A DNA stretch of 64,000 nucleotides from Chitinophagales bacterium (lineage in GTDB: Bacteria; Bacteroidota; Bacteroidia; Chitinophagales; Saprospiraceae): positions 1 to 64,000 of the forward strand of contig JAIXKS010000032.1 of assembly GCA_026928325.1 (NCBI GenBank), in the 5' to 3' direction. A program made the position numbers and the translations under genes. Positions 28,875-37,349 of this stretch are shown here, one piece after another; positions within the stretch are counted from its first letter, which is position 1; each line of letters opens with the position of its first letter. Below the pieces are notes generated by a model. The model was given only the letters and a program-made list of their open reading frames with translations, searched no databases and was not told where the DNA came from.

Positions 28875-29921
28875 TTACAAGGGTTTGACCAGGTAAATGT
28901 AGGTTGGAAAGTGATCACTATATCCACCTTGGTATTCGTCACCAGAAAAAGTCCTAAAAGGATAACCTTTATATTGTCCAGTTGGTTGAACCAAAAAGTT
29001 TTTATTAAAGATATTCGCTTTGAAATAATAATAGCCGAGATTTGATTTTTTTGTTACGCCTTCAGAAATAAGAATCTGATCAAACAAACTCCATGCATCC
29101 CGATAAGCATTCGAGCCTTGACCACGTCTGTAAAAATCTTCAAATGGTCCAAAAAGACCTGTTTTATGAACGTCCTTTATCTTACTAACAGATCTTAAAT
29201 AAGATTTAATACTTTCACTCGTAGGGTCATCGTTTAAATCTCCCATGATAATAACTTTTGCATCCGGGACAATCTGGGTAATTGAATCTAATACAATTCT
29301 ACATGTTTTGGCCGCCGCATTGCGTTGAGCTACTGTAACAGGTCCACCTCCGCGTGATGGCCAGTGATTGATTAAAAAATGAAAAGTATCCGTTTCTATC
29401 AATCCTTTAACGTATAAAATATCACGAGTTTTTCTTCTATGACCGTTATTATAGATCATCAACGGAATCGGCTCGCTATAAATCGGATGAAAATGTGTAG
29501 GGTTGTATAATAAAGCAACATCTACGCCTCTTGGATCTGGCGAATCGTAATGAATAATCTGATAATTTCTATCTTTTAAGAAAGGTTGTGCCACTAGATC
29601 TTCCAAAACTTTTCTATTTTCTACCTCCGAAACGCCGACAACTGATAGTCCAGCTTTGACATCATCTATGCTTATTTGTGATAATGCGTATGCCATATTC
29701 GCAGACTTTTCATTATATCTTTCTTCTGTCCATGAACGACTGCCATTCGGCAAAAACTCTTCATCACTAATCAAAGGATCATCCTCTGTATCAAAAAGAT
29801 TTTCGAGATTATAGAAGCCCACACTGATGATATTATATTTTTGTTTATCCTGAGCATTCAGAGTAAAAACAATAAATAAAACAGCAAATACGGTACTGTA
29901 CATTTTAAACAAAACAGACAT
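28875..29921 (-). CDS. Secreted endonuclease/exonuclease/phosphatase family protein
   Basis: 348 residues with an N-terminal signal (MSVLFKMYSTVFAVLFIVFTLNAQ). The EEP fold motifs are present: FYNLENLFDTEDDP (Asn/Glu metal site), VGVSEVENRKVL, HWPSRGGG (catalytic His), IIMGDLNDDPTSE (Asp-Asn), and YSDHFPTYIYL (terminal Asp-His). It should hydrolyse phosphodiester bonds, probably extracellular nucleic acid. A -7 box TATCTTTG at 29947-29954 faces this gene. It is divergent from a TonB receptor and a DUF5689 lipoprotein. Confidence 0.9.
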   Translation of the reverse strand: MSVLFKMYSTVFAVLFIVFTLNAQDKQKYNIISVGFYNLENLFDTEDDPLISDEEFLPNGSRSWTEERYNEKSANMAYALSQISIDDVKAGLSVVGVSEVENRKVLEDLVAQPFLKDRNYQIIHYDSPDPRGVDVALLYNPTHFHPIYSEPIPLMIYNNGHRRKTRDILYVKGLIETDTFHFLINHWPSRGGGPVTVAQRNAAAKTCRIVLDSITQIVPDAKVIIMGDLNDDPTSESIKSYLRSVSKIKDVHKTGLFGPFEDFYRRGQGSNAYRDAWSLFDQILISEGVTKKSNLGYYYFKANIFNKNFLVQPTGQYKGYPFRTFSGDEYQGGYSDHFPTYIYLVKPL

Positions 29922-30068
29922 AGCTAGGATTTTATTATATACATTGCAAAGATAATCCTAATTTTTACGTGATTCTGCATAAAAAGTTAAAAATAAATAT
30001 TCAAATCCAATTTAATCTTTATATTATTTACTTACCTTTACAACATAATTGAATATAATCATATACAT

Positions 30069-32822
30069 ATGTTAAGACGAGTTTCAGGCTATATTATCAT
30101 ATTAATCAGCCTATTTAATACAAATTTAACGCATGCACAAAAAGTTTCAGGTAGAATTTTGGACTCATTAAGCCATCAGATTCAACCAGGTGTGCAAGTG
30201 CAGTTACTAAATACAGACCACACCGTTTATTCCAACGGACTTGGAAACTTTGTATTTTACAACGTCCAACCAGGCACTTATACATTATCGACTTCCTTCA
30301 ACGATAAACAAAGCATCCTACAATCTTTTAATGTCGCCAATGAGGACGTTTATTTAGGAGATGTGGTTATCCTGATTAATACCGAGATATTTAATGAAAT
30401 CACAGTCATTGATTTAGATGATTTGGCAGGTATCGAAAATGAAAACGACAATTTTTCGAGTGTATTATCAGCAGGAAGAGATCCTTTTTTAAATGCAGCA
30501 AATTACAATCTTGGCGCAGGAAGATTCAGACCTAGAGGTTACTCTAATGAAGAGTCGGAAATGAACCTCAATGGTATGGTCATGAATAATCAAGATGATG
30601 GCCGCGTATTGTGGACCGCTTGGAATAGCTTGAATGATGTCATGAAAAGCAGAACCAACATCATCAATTTGAATGCAGGTGATTTTACCTTTGGAGGTAT
30701 CGGAGACGCATCCTATATCGATTTGCGAGCTTCAGCGATAAGACCTACAAAAAAAATAACGTATTCAAATTCGAATCGAACTTTCCAACATCGAATCATG
30801 GGAACCTATGCTACCGGCATGATGAAAAACGGTTGGGGGTTTGCCATTTCTGGATCTCACTCTTATGCAGATCAAGGATATGTCAAAGGCACGTACTTAC
30901 AAGCTAATTCTTACTTTTTATCTATAGACCGAAAATTGGGGCAAAATCACTTGCTCAATTTTTTAATACTCGGTTCTCCGCAAAAGAGAGGTCGTTCGAC
31001 GGGAGCGATCCAAGAGATGTATGATCTAGCAGGAAGTAATTATTATAACCCTAATTGGGGATACCAAGACGGTAAGGTTCGTAACAGTCGAGAATACATC
31101 ATACATCAACCGATCAGTATGTTGCGCCATGATTGGAAAATCTCACCAAAGACGCATGTAACGACAACAATAGGATATCAGTTTGGCAATTATGGTTCTA
31201 CAAGATTGGATTGGTACGAAGCTCCAGATCCAAGACCCGATTACTATCGCAGATTGCCAAGTTATGCGACAAATTCCGAGTTAAAAGATCTCATCACCAA
31301 CTATTATACTTCGAGTGAAGCGCATAGGCAATTGAATTGGGCGGAATTATACGAAGCCAATTCAACTAGAAATTACACCATTCAAAATGTAAATGGAATA
31401 CCTGGAAATGATATTACGGGCAAGCTTGCAGCTTATGTTCAAGAATCTGAAAATTACGACAAAAACAAATTCAACTTCAATAGTGTCATCAATTCTACCC
31501 TAGCCGATAATTTAAGTTTTGCAGGTGGTATTCAATATCTCAAGGAAAAGGTACATTACTATCGTAGAATAGAAGATTTACTAGGCGCAGATTTTTATAT
31601 CGATTTTAATAAATTTGCGGAGCGGGACTATCCATCAAATCCAGATGCAGCACAAAATGACTTAAACAATCCGAATAGAATCGTACGAGAAGGTGATATC
31701 TATGGTTATAATTATTACATACACAACCAACGTCAAACGGCTTGGGGACAATTAACCTTCAAAACTAATAAAATGGATTATGTAGCTGGTCTTTCTCTAG
31801 CACATCAATCGTTTTACAGAGCAGGTAAAACCAAAGTTGGATTATTTCCAGACAACTCCTTTGGGAAGTCCGAAGAGCAAACTTTCTTTAATTACGGTGT
31901 AAAACTTGGAGCAACATATAAATTAGACGGTAGAAATTACTTCTTGGCCAGTGGTTCATACCGAACAAGAGCGCCTTTTGCAAATGAAAGTTTCGTATCA
32001 CCAAGGGTGCGTGATCAAGTAGCCAAGGATTTGACGAATGAGAAAATCACGGCCTTTGATATATCTTATCTTGCAAGATACACCAATTTTAAAGCACGGG
32101 TCTCTGCCTTTTATACGCAATATCAAGACAAAATAACCAATGATGTATTCTATCATGAAGATTTTAGGACTTTCGTCAATTACTTGATGACAGGTATAGA
32201 TACCCGACACACAGGAGTAGAAGTCGGATTTGAATACAGTGTTAATTCGAAGGTTGATGTAAATGGTGCATTTTCTTTAGGCGAATATTATTATACAAGC
32301 CGACCAAAAGCAACCATCTCCAGAGATAATAGCGCTGAAGATATTGTAACAGATCGTGTCGTTTATATCGAAAATTACTACGTATCGGGTACTCCTCAAG
32401 TAGCAGGAACTGTCGGCGTAAGTTATAGAAGTTCAAAATATTGGACATTTAATCTTAATGTCAACGGTTTTTCAAGCAATTATCTATCCTTCAATCCAGA
32501 TAGGAGAACAGAAGAAGGCGTCAAAGATGTTTATGCTTACGGAGAAAGTACACTTTTTCATACTATCATTGATGAAGTCAAACTCAAAGACAATTTTACA
32601 GTTGATGCCGGAATTGGAAAATCTATTCGATTTCCCAATAGATCATATTTAAGAATTAACCTGAACATAGGTAATCTATTGAATAATAAAAACTTCATTA
32701 CCGGAGGATTTGAGCAGTACAGATATGATTTTGAAAACAAAAACATTGACAAATTTCCACCTAGGTATTTTTATGCCTATGGTTTGAATTATACCTTAGG
32801 TATCGCCTATTTATTTCCATAA
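30069..32822 (+). CDS. TonB-dependent outer-membrane receptor with CarboxypepD-like N-domain
   Basis: 917 residues. Signal peptide at 1-24 (…LTHAQ), then a carboxypeptidase-regulatory-like Ig domain (KVSGRILDSLSHQIQPGVQVQLL … VQPGTYTLSTSFN) at ~25-105. The plug is weakly conserved but has the RPRGYSNEESEMNLNGMVM segment, followed by a long C-terminal beta-barrel (many aromatic-ended strands, final YTLGIAYLFP). It should import a large substrate with TonB energy. It is 46 nt upstream of the DUF5689 surface lipoprotein, its probable partner, and 147 nt divergent from the secreted nuclease. Confidence 0.9.
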   Translation: MLRRVSGYIIILISLFNTNLTHAQKVSGRILDSLSHQIQPGVQVQLLNTDHTVYSNGLGNFVFYNVQPGTYTLSTSFNDKQSILQSFNVANEDVYLGDVVILINTEIFNEITVIDLDDLAGIENENDNFSSVLSAGRDPFLNAANYNLGAGRFRPRGYSNEESEMNLNGMVMNNQDDGRVLWTAWNSLNDVMKSRTNIINLNAGDFTFGGIGDASYIDLRASAIRPTKKITYSNSNRTFQHRIMGTYATGMMKNGWGFAISGSHSYADQGYVKGTYLQANSYFLSIDRKLGQNHLLNFLILGSPQKRGRSTGAIQEMYDLAGSNYYNPNWGYQDGKVRNSREYIIHQPISMLRHDWKISPKTHVTTTIGYQFGNYGSTRLDWYEAPDPRPDYYRRLPSYATNSELKDLITNYYTSSEAHRQLNWAELYEANSTRNYTIQNVNGIPGNDITGKLAAYVQESENYDKNKFNFNSVINSTLADNLSFAGGIQYLKEKVHYYRRIEDLLGADFYIDFNKFAERDYPSNPDAAQNDLNNPNRIVREGDIYGYNYYIHNQRQTAWGQLTFKTNKMDYVAGLSLAHQSFYRAGKTKVGLFPDNSFGKSEEQTFFNYGVKLGATYKLDGRNYFLASGSYRTRAPFANESFVSPRVRDQVAKDLTNEKITAFDISYLARYTNFKARVSAFYTQYQDKITNDVFYHEDFRTFVNYLMTGIDTRHTGVEVGFEYSVNSKVDVNGAFSLGEYYYTSRPKATISRDNSAEDIVTDRVVYIENYYVSGTPQVAGTVGVSYRSSKYWTFNLNVNGFSSNYLSFNPDRRTEEGVKDVYAYGESTLFHTIIDEVKLKDNFTVDAGIGKSIRFPNRSYLRINLNIGNLLNNKNFITGGFEQYRYDFENKNIDKFPPRYFYAYGLNYTLGIAYLFP

Positions 32823-32868
32823 TTAACATTATACCATCATTTTAAAAATCGTAAAACATCCATAAAAA

Positions 32869-34962
32869 ATGAAAACATTATATCAAAAAAGTTGGCTTGC
32901 AATCGTAGTACTCATTACTATTTTTAACCTATCAGGATGTCTGAAGGATGATTTCGATACGCCACCTACCAATATTCCTGAGATCAAAGATGAACAGATT
33001 TTGACCTTTGACCAGATGTTTGAAAAGCTCGTTACCGGCAAGATAACGAATATTCAAGAAGATAAATACCTTGAAGCACTCGTAGTCGCAGACGATCAAT
33101 CAGGAAACATCTTTAAAGTTTTGATACTCAAAGACATGAGAGGCGAAAAGGGAATCAGCATGAGTATTGATGAGAATGAATTGCACGCCTTATACCCAGT
33201 GGGACAAGTCGTATATGTACATGTCAAGGATTTAGCGATTGGATATTATGAGGGACTACCAACCCTTGGTGTCAATTCTGGTTCGACCGTAGGTAGAATA
33301 CCAGCTTCCCTCATCCGTTCCATATTGATTAAATCGGGTAGAACAGCAGCTGTTGAGCCTTTAAAAGTCAAATATTCAGAGTTGAATAGTACACACCACA
33401 ATAGATTGATTCAATTGGAAGGCATGCAATTTGAAACAGCAACCTCATCCACGACTTATGCCGATGCTAATCCTGCAGATCCACAATCTATCAACCACAA
33501 CTTGATCGATTGTGACAATAATAAAATCATCTTGCGCAATAGTGGATTTGCTTCTTTTGCCGGACAGACAGTACCTCAAGGAAATGGAAGTATCGTAGCC
33601 GTATATAGCTATTTTAGAAACGCCGCTCAATTGTTGATTAGAGATGTTACAGACGTTAACTTTACCGGAGAGCGATGTGATGGAAGTGGCGGTTCTAGTG
33701 GCGAAAGAATAAGCGTCAAAGATTTGAGAGCCAAATATGCCGGAACAGATGTTAAGATCGGTAGTGGATATGTGCAAGGAATAGTCATCTCAGATGTCGT
33801 AAACAAGAACTTAAACAATCAAAATTTAGTACTTCAAGATGGGGATTATGGAATCTTGATGAGATTTACTTCTGCCATTAATGTCCCTCTAAATACAGAG
33901 ATAAAAATCAATCTAAAAGGCGGGCTATTAGCACCCTACAACGGATTGCTCCAAGTTCAAGACCTTAGTAATCAAGGTGTAGAAGTCATAGCTAGCGATA
34001 AGCCAGTTACTCCAAAGGTACTTACCATAGCTCAAATTGATTTAAATCAACATGAATCTACCTTAGTACAGATTCAGAATGCAACTCTTATAGGTGGAAA
34101 TAAATTTGAAGAAACCACTATAAAAATTAAGGACGGAAGTGGCGAGGTTCAATTTTTCACAAATAAGGCCGCAACTTTTGCAACGCAATCTATACCTTCA
34201 GGAACAATAGCTGTAACCGCTATTGTATCCAATTTCAACGGAAAACAACTCAGTATCCGCAATTTGAGCGACATAACAGGTGGTACACCATGTGATCTTA
34301 ATGATGCCAATGCAGATTGTGATGGAGACGGAGTAGCTAATGGTCAAGATTGTGCACCGGAAAATCCACTTATCTACCCAGGAGCACCATGTAACGATGG
34401 CGACCCGAATACCTTTGGTGATCAATATGACGAGCAGTGTATATGTAAAGGAACTCCAGGCGGTGCAGGAGGCATCAATGAAAACTTTGACGGACAAACT
34501 GCAGATCAAGATATCTCCATAGCAGGATGGGACAATGTCAATGTTAAAGGTAATAGAAAGTGGTTAGCGAAATATTTCAGCAATGAAAAGAATTATTATG
34601 CGCAAGCCACTGCATTTGGAAATACAGGGCCGGCCGAAATGGAAGCGTGGTTAATCTCACCGGTGATTGATACAGACAAAGCATCAGAATTCAGCTTGAG
34701 AACATCATTCCAAAGTTGGGTACATGACGGACTTTCTATTTGGGTAACGACCAATTATACCGGTGATCCAAATACGACAGTTTGGCAAGAAGTGTCCGGG
34801 CTTAGAATCGCTACTCAAGGCGATACCAATCAATCATGGATACCATCAGGTACTGTTGACCTCAAACAATATGGTAAAAATCTTAGGATTGGATTTAAAC
34901 ACGTAGGTAGCCAAGCTAAGAATACAACTTCATATCGAATCGATGATATCAAAGTAGAGTAA
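32869..34962 (+). CDS. DUF5689 surface lipoprotein with OB-fold-like and MopE-like modules
   Basis: 697 residues. Lipoprotein signal ending in LSGC (Cys24), followed by LKDD, which fits the K-(D/E)2 surface-export signal of Bacteroidota lipoproteins. Residues ~30-265 and ~275-475 hold two DUF5689/OB-fold-like units (VVADDQSGNIFKVLILKDM; GYVQGIVISDVV … NLVLQDGDYGIL). Residues ~480-530 are Asp/Cys-rich (DADCDGDGVANGQDCAPEN), as in MopE-type metal-binding segments. The C-terminus resembles a choice-of-anchor J domain (AEMEAWLISPVIDTD). It is likely a surface binding partner of the upstream receptor. Confidence 0.85.
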   Translation: MKTLYQKSWLAIVVLITIFNLSGCLKDDFDTPPTNIPEIKDEQILTFDQMFEKLVTGKITNIQEDKYLEALVVADDQSGNIFKVLILKDMRGEKGISMSIDENELHALYPVGQVVYVHVKDLAIGYYEGLPTLGVNSGSTVGRIPASLIRSILIKSGRTAAVEPLKVKYSELNSTHHNRLIQLEGMQFETATSSTTYADANPADPQSINHNLIDCDNNKIILRNSGFASFAGQTVPQGNGSIVAVYSYFRNAAQLLIRDVTDVNFTGERCDGSGGSSGERISVKDLRAKYAGTDVKIGSGYVQGIVISDVVNKNLNNQNLVLQDGDYGILMRFTSAINVPLNTEIKINLKGGLLAPYNGLLQVQDLSNQGVEVIASDKPVTPKVLTIAQIDLNQHESTLVQIQNATLIGGNKFEETTIKIKDGSGEVQFFTNKAATFATQSIPSGTIAVTAIVSNFNGKQLSIRNLSDITGGTPCDLNDANADCDGDGVANGQDCAPENPLIYPGAPCNDGDPNTFGDQYDEQCICKGTPGGAGGINENFDGQTADQDISIAGWDNVNVKGNRKWLAKYFSNEKNYYAQATAFGNTGPAEMEAWLISPVIDTDKASEFSLRTSFQSWVHDGLSIWVTTNYTGDPNTTVWQEVSGLRIATQGDTNQSWIPSGTVDLKQYGKNLRIGFKHVGSQAKNTTSYRIDDIKVE

Positions 34963-35016
34963 TTTTCGATTGAGGTATTTGAAAATATGAAGTAAAAACA
35001 CAACAAATCTCATGAT

Positions 35017-35055
35017 AAAAAAGTCTGGTTCCATTTTTGGGAATCGGGCTTTTTT
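35017..35055 (+). terminator. Terminator after the DUF5689 gene
   Basis: Stem of about 15 bp with G-U pairs (AAAAAGTCTGGTTCC with GGAATCGGGCTTTTT), followed by a T-run, about 55 nt after the stop codon. Confidence 0.75.
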
Positions 35056-35346
35056 TATTTCGATACTTATAGGTTGAATTTTTCCTTTGTGCACCATCTG
35101 CAGCGCCGCCTCTGTGAATTCTTACTCCTTTGTTTTACCACCTCTGGTGGTCTGTTTATACATATATAGTCAATGCTGAAGACTCTTTTACCTTATTTAA
35201 AGTATTTTGCAAAGGGCATCATTATCAGTCCAATTAATAGTGAATTAGTGAATAATATTTTGTATATTTGCTTTTATCTAGAAAGTTGAAATTTAAAAAT
35301 ATTATCAGTTGGATATTAATCACTTATAAACAGTTAGATACTTATT
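35056..35346. other. Intergenic region with small hairpin and -7 box
   Basis: Holds a perfect 6-bp hairpin ACCACC-TCT-GGTGGT (35137-35151) and a TATATTTG -7 match at 35263-35270 that could start the LRR gene. No gene is visible. Confidence 0.4.
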
Positions 35347-35835
35347 ATGGTAAAAAGAAAAATATGGATTGAGCCTTTTGAAATTCCTTATGAAATTTTT
35401 GAAAACGAGGAATTAAAAGAATTAAGCATTACTCTAAGTGAGTTTGATTTGGGGTCTCATGAAGTCCTTAAACCTGGATATTTACAAAAGTTGACAAAAC
35501 TTAAAAAACTTGATCTTACCGGAATCTGGATTTCAGACGACATTTTCAGAGAGGAAATTTGCAACTTAATACACCTTGAAGATCTTACATTAATGTATTC
35601 TAATATAGACCATATTCCTGACGAAATCATTAAATTGAAAAAATTAAAAAAAATGTGTTTTAGAGCAAATAATATTAAGGAACTCCCTGTTTCATTTTTT
35701 AAATTACCACGTTTAACAGAAATAAATTTTATAAACAATAAATTTGAAAGGATTCCTAAACCTCTTTTCGAAATGAAAACTTTGGAAGATATTAGTTTCA
35801 GGTGGAATTTAATCAATTCTAAGAAGATTAAATAA
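35347..35835 (+). CDS. Leucine-rich repeat protein, possibly truncated
   Basis: 162 residues, no signal peptide. LRR units of about 23 residues run from ~45 to the end (LTKLKKLDLTGIWISDDIF; LIHLEDLTLMYSNIDHIPDEI; LKKLKKMCFRANNIKELPVSF; LPRLTEINFINNKFERIPKPL; MKTLEDISFRWNLI). There is no capping segment after the last repeat. Its stop codon ends at 35835 and the IS30 end starts at 35836, so the gene may have lost its 3' part to the insertion. The function is not known; intracellular LRR proteins bind other proteins. Confidence 0.75.
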   Translation: MVKRKIWIEPFEIPYEIFENEELKELSITLSEFDLGSHEVLKPGYLQKLTKLKKLDLTGIWISDDIFREEICNLIHLEDLTLMYSNIDHIPDEIIKLKKLKKMCFRANNIKELPVSFFKLPRLTEINFINNKFERIPKPLFEMKTLEDISFRWNLINSKKIK

Positions 35836-36962
35836 ACTTGAGTTCAACTAATAAATGCAACTTTTGGTAGGAAAGAAATAAGGGATAATTTTTTTCAGAA
35901 AAGAGAAGAGAAAAACTCTCCTCTCCTTTTCTGAATGGTAAAATTTCCTCATTTTGCTCCTCGTCCAAAATTCGCAATAAATGGGACATTTAACCGTAGC
36001 ACAAAGATACACAATTCAAGTATTAAAAGAAGAAGGTTTTTCACAAAGTGAAATAGCTAAAAGAATTAATCGGGATAAGTCAGTTGTGAGTAGAGAACTG
36101 AAAAGGAATTGTGACCAAAGAAGTGGTAAGTACAAAGCCGAATTGGCGGAAAGAAAATGTGCTAACAGGCATAAAACAAAAAAGAAGAAAATCAGATTTA
36201 CCGCTGAAATTCAGGAAAATGTAGAAGAATTACTCCGACAAGATTACAGTCCGGAGCAAGTCGTAGGATTTTCTAAACTTCAAGGAGACGATTGCGTGTC
36301 AATAGAGCGAATTTACCAACATATTTGGTCAGACAAAAGACAGGGCGGCAATCTTTACACACACTTGCGGACAAAGGGCAAAAGATACCGTAAAAGAGGA
36401 GCTTCAAAGGATAAACGGGGGCAAATTCCTGATAAAGTAAGTATTGAAAATCGACCTAAAATAGTAGAAGAAAAAGTCAGAATAGGAGATGTGGAAATAG
36501 ATTTAGTAATTGGGAAAAATCACAAAAGGGCAATATTGACGGCAAATGACAGGGTAACAGGAAAAGCAAAAATGGCATTATTAGAGTCAAAGTCATCGGA
36601 AGAGACCAAGCAAAAGGCAATTGAAATCCTTACAGAATGGAAGTCCTTTTTGAAAACCATTACCTCCGATAATGGAAAAGAATTTGCTTTACACAAAGAA
36701 ATCGCAACAGAATTGGAGATAGATTATTTCTTCGCAAGACCTTATCATAGTTGGGAAAGAGGAGCAAATGAAAACTTTAATGGGTTGGTAAGACAGTATT
36801 TCCCAAAGAATTACGACTTTAATTTAATCACAAATGATGATATCGAATATGTAGAAGATAAACTAAACAATAGACCAAGAAAAAGATTTGGATTTTTATC
36901 TCCAAATCAAGTACATTTGCATTTAATTAATAATGACGGAAAAGTTGCATTTATGACTTGAA
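35836..36962 (+). mobile_element. Intact IS30-family insertion sequence
   Basis: A transposase gene flanked by 23-bp imperfect terminal inverted repeats: 35843-35865 (TTCAACTAATAAATGCAACT…) and the complement of 36940-36962 (TTCAAGTCATAAATGCAACT…), two mismatches. The left end is probably seven bases longer, starting at 35836, because the same 30 bases recur alone at 51515-51544. Length of about 1.13 kb fits the IS4351 type of Bacteroidota. I cannot see a clear 2-3 bp target duplication. Right outer boundary is uncertain by a few bases. Confidence 0.85.
35981..36961 (+). CDS. IS30-family transposase
   Basis: 326 residues, the usual length for IS4351-type enzymes. N-terminal helix-turn-helix SQSEIAKRINRDKSVVSRELKRN (~20-42). 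DDE catalytic triad: VEIDLVIG (Asp in the first strand, ~173), ITSDNGKEFA (second Asp, ~228) and ERGANENFNGLVRQYFPK (Glu, ~265). The last codons (KVAFMT) and the stop lie inside the right terminal repeat. The frame is intact, so the element may be active. Confidence 0.95.
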   Translation: MGHLTVAQRYTIQVLKEEGFSQSEIAKRINRDKSVVSRELKRNCDQRSGKYKAELAERKCANRHKTKKKKIRFTAEIQENVEELLRQDYSPEQVVGFSKLQGDDCVSIERIYQHIWSDKRQGGNLYTHLRTKGKRYRKRGASKDKRGQIPDKVSIENRPKIVEEKVRIGDVEIDLVIGKNHKRAILTANDRVTGKAKMALLESKSSEETKQKAIEILTEWKSFLKTITSDNGKEFALHKEIATELEIDYFFARPYHSWERGANENFNGLVRQYFPKNYDFNLITNDDIEYVEDKLNNRPRKRFGFLSPNQVHLHLINNDGKVAFMT

Positions 36963-37141
36963 TCCGCCACTTATAATTGATTGATTTACTCATGTCTTAT
37001 TATTTGAACAAGACAAATTTAATAGTTTTTTCAATTAGTTGCCGTATTAGTTGCCGTTTTTTTTTAATTTCCTTTAATTTATCTTAATTAAGTATTTTCA
37101 TAGTTTTTGCATAAATCGTTGTAAATCAACATAAAATAAAA

Positions 37142-37171
37142 AAACCCTTAATCAATTTAGACTAAGGGTTT
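37142..37171 (-). terminator. Terminator downstream of tRNA-Glu
   Basis: Perfect stem AAACCCTTA (37142-37150) with TAAGGGTTT (37163-37171) and a 12-nt loop; on the minus strand it lies 10 nt after the tRNA 3' end and is followed by a T-run. Confidence 0.75.
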
Positions 37172-37181
37172 ATAACTTTTG

Positions 37182-37253
37182 TAGCCCGTAGGGGAATCGA
37201 ACCCCTCCTACCAGGATGAAAACCTGGCGTCCTAACCGATAAACGAACGGGCC
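37182..37253 (-). tRNA. tRNA-Glu (anticodon TTC)
   Basis: Read on the minus strand, a complete cloverleaf: acceptor GGCCCGT with ACGGGCT (first pair G-U), discriminator A, anticodon stem CCAGG/CCTGG around the loop TTTTCAT (anticodon TTC), and T-arm AGGGG-TTCGATT-CCCCT. CCA is not encoded. Confidence 0.95.
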
Positions 37254-37291
37254 AACATTATAAATAACATTGCTTTTTATTAAAAGCGACG

Positions 37292-37322
37292 CAAAGATAT
37301 GCTTATTTTATATACGTACAAA
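37292..37322 (-). promoter_or_regulatory. Promoter of tRNA-Glu
   Basis: On the minus strand TTTG (37322-37319), 19-nt spacer, then TATCTTTG (37299-37292), an exact match to the Bacteroidota consensus, about 39 nt before the tRNA 5' end. Confidence 0.75.
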
Positions 37323-37349
37323 TAAATTACAATGTTTTTTTTAAAAAAA

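Noticed and set aside
35137..35151. Perfect 6-bp hairpin ACCACC/GGTGGT as a terminator
   Set aside because: It has no T-run and the upstream gene already has a strong terminator at 35017-35055.
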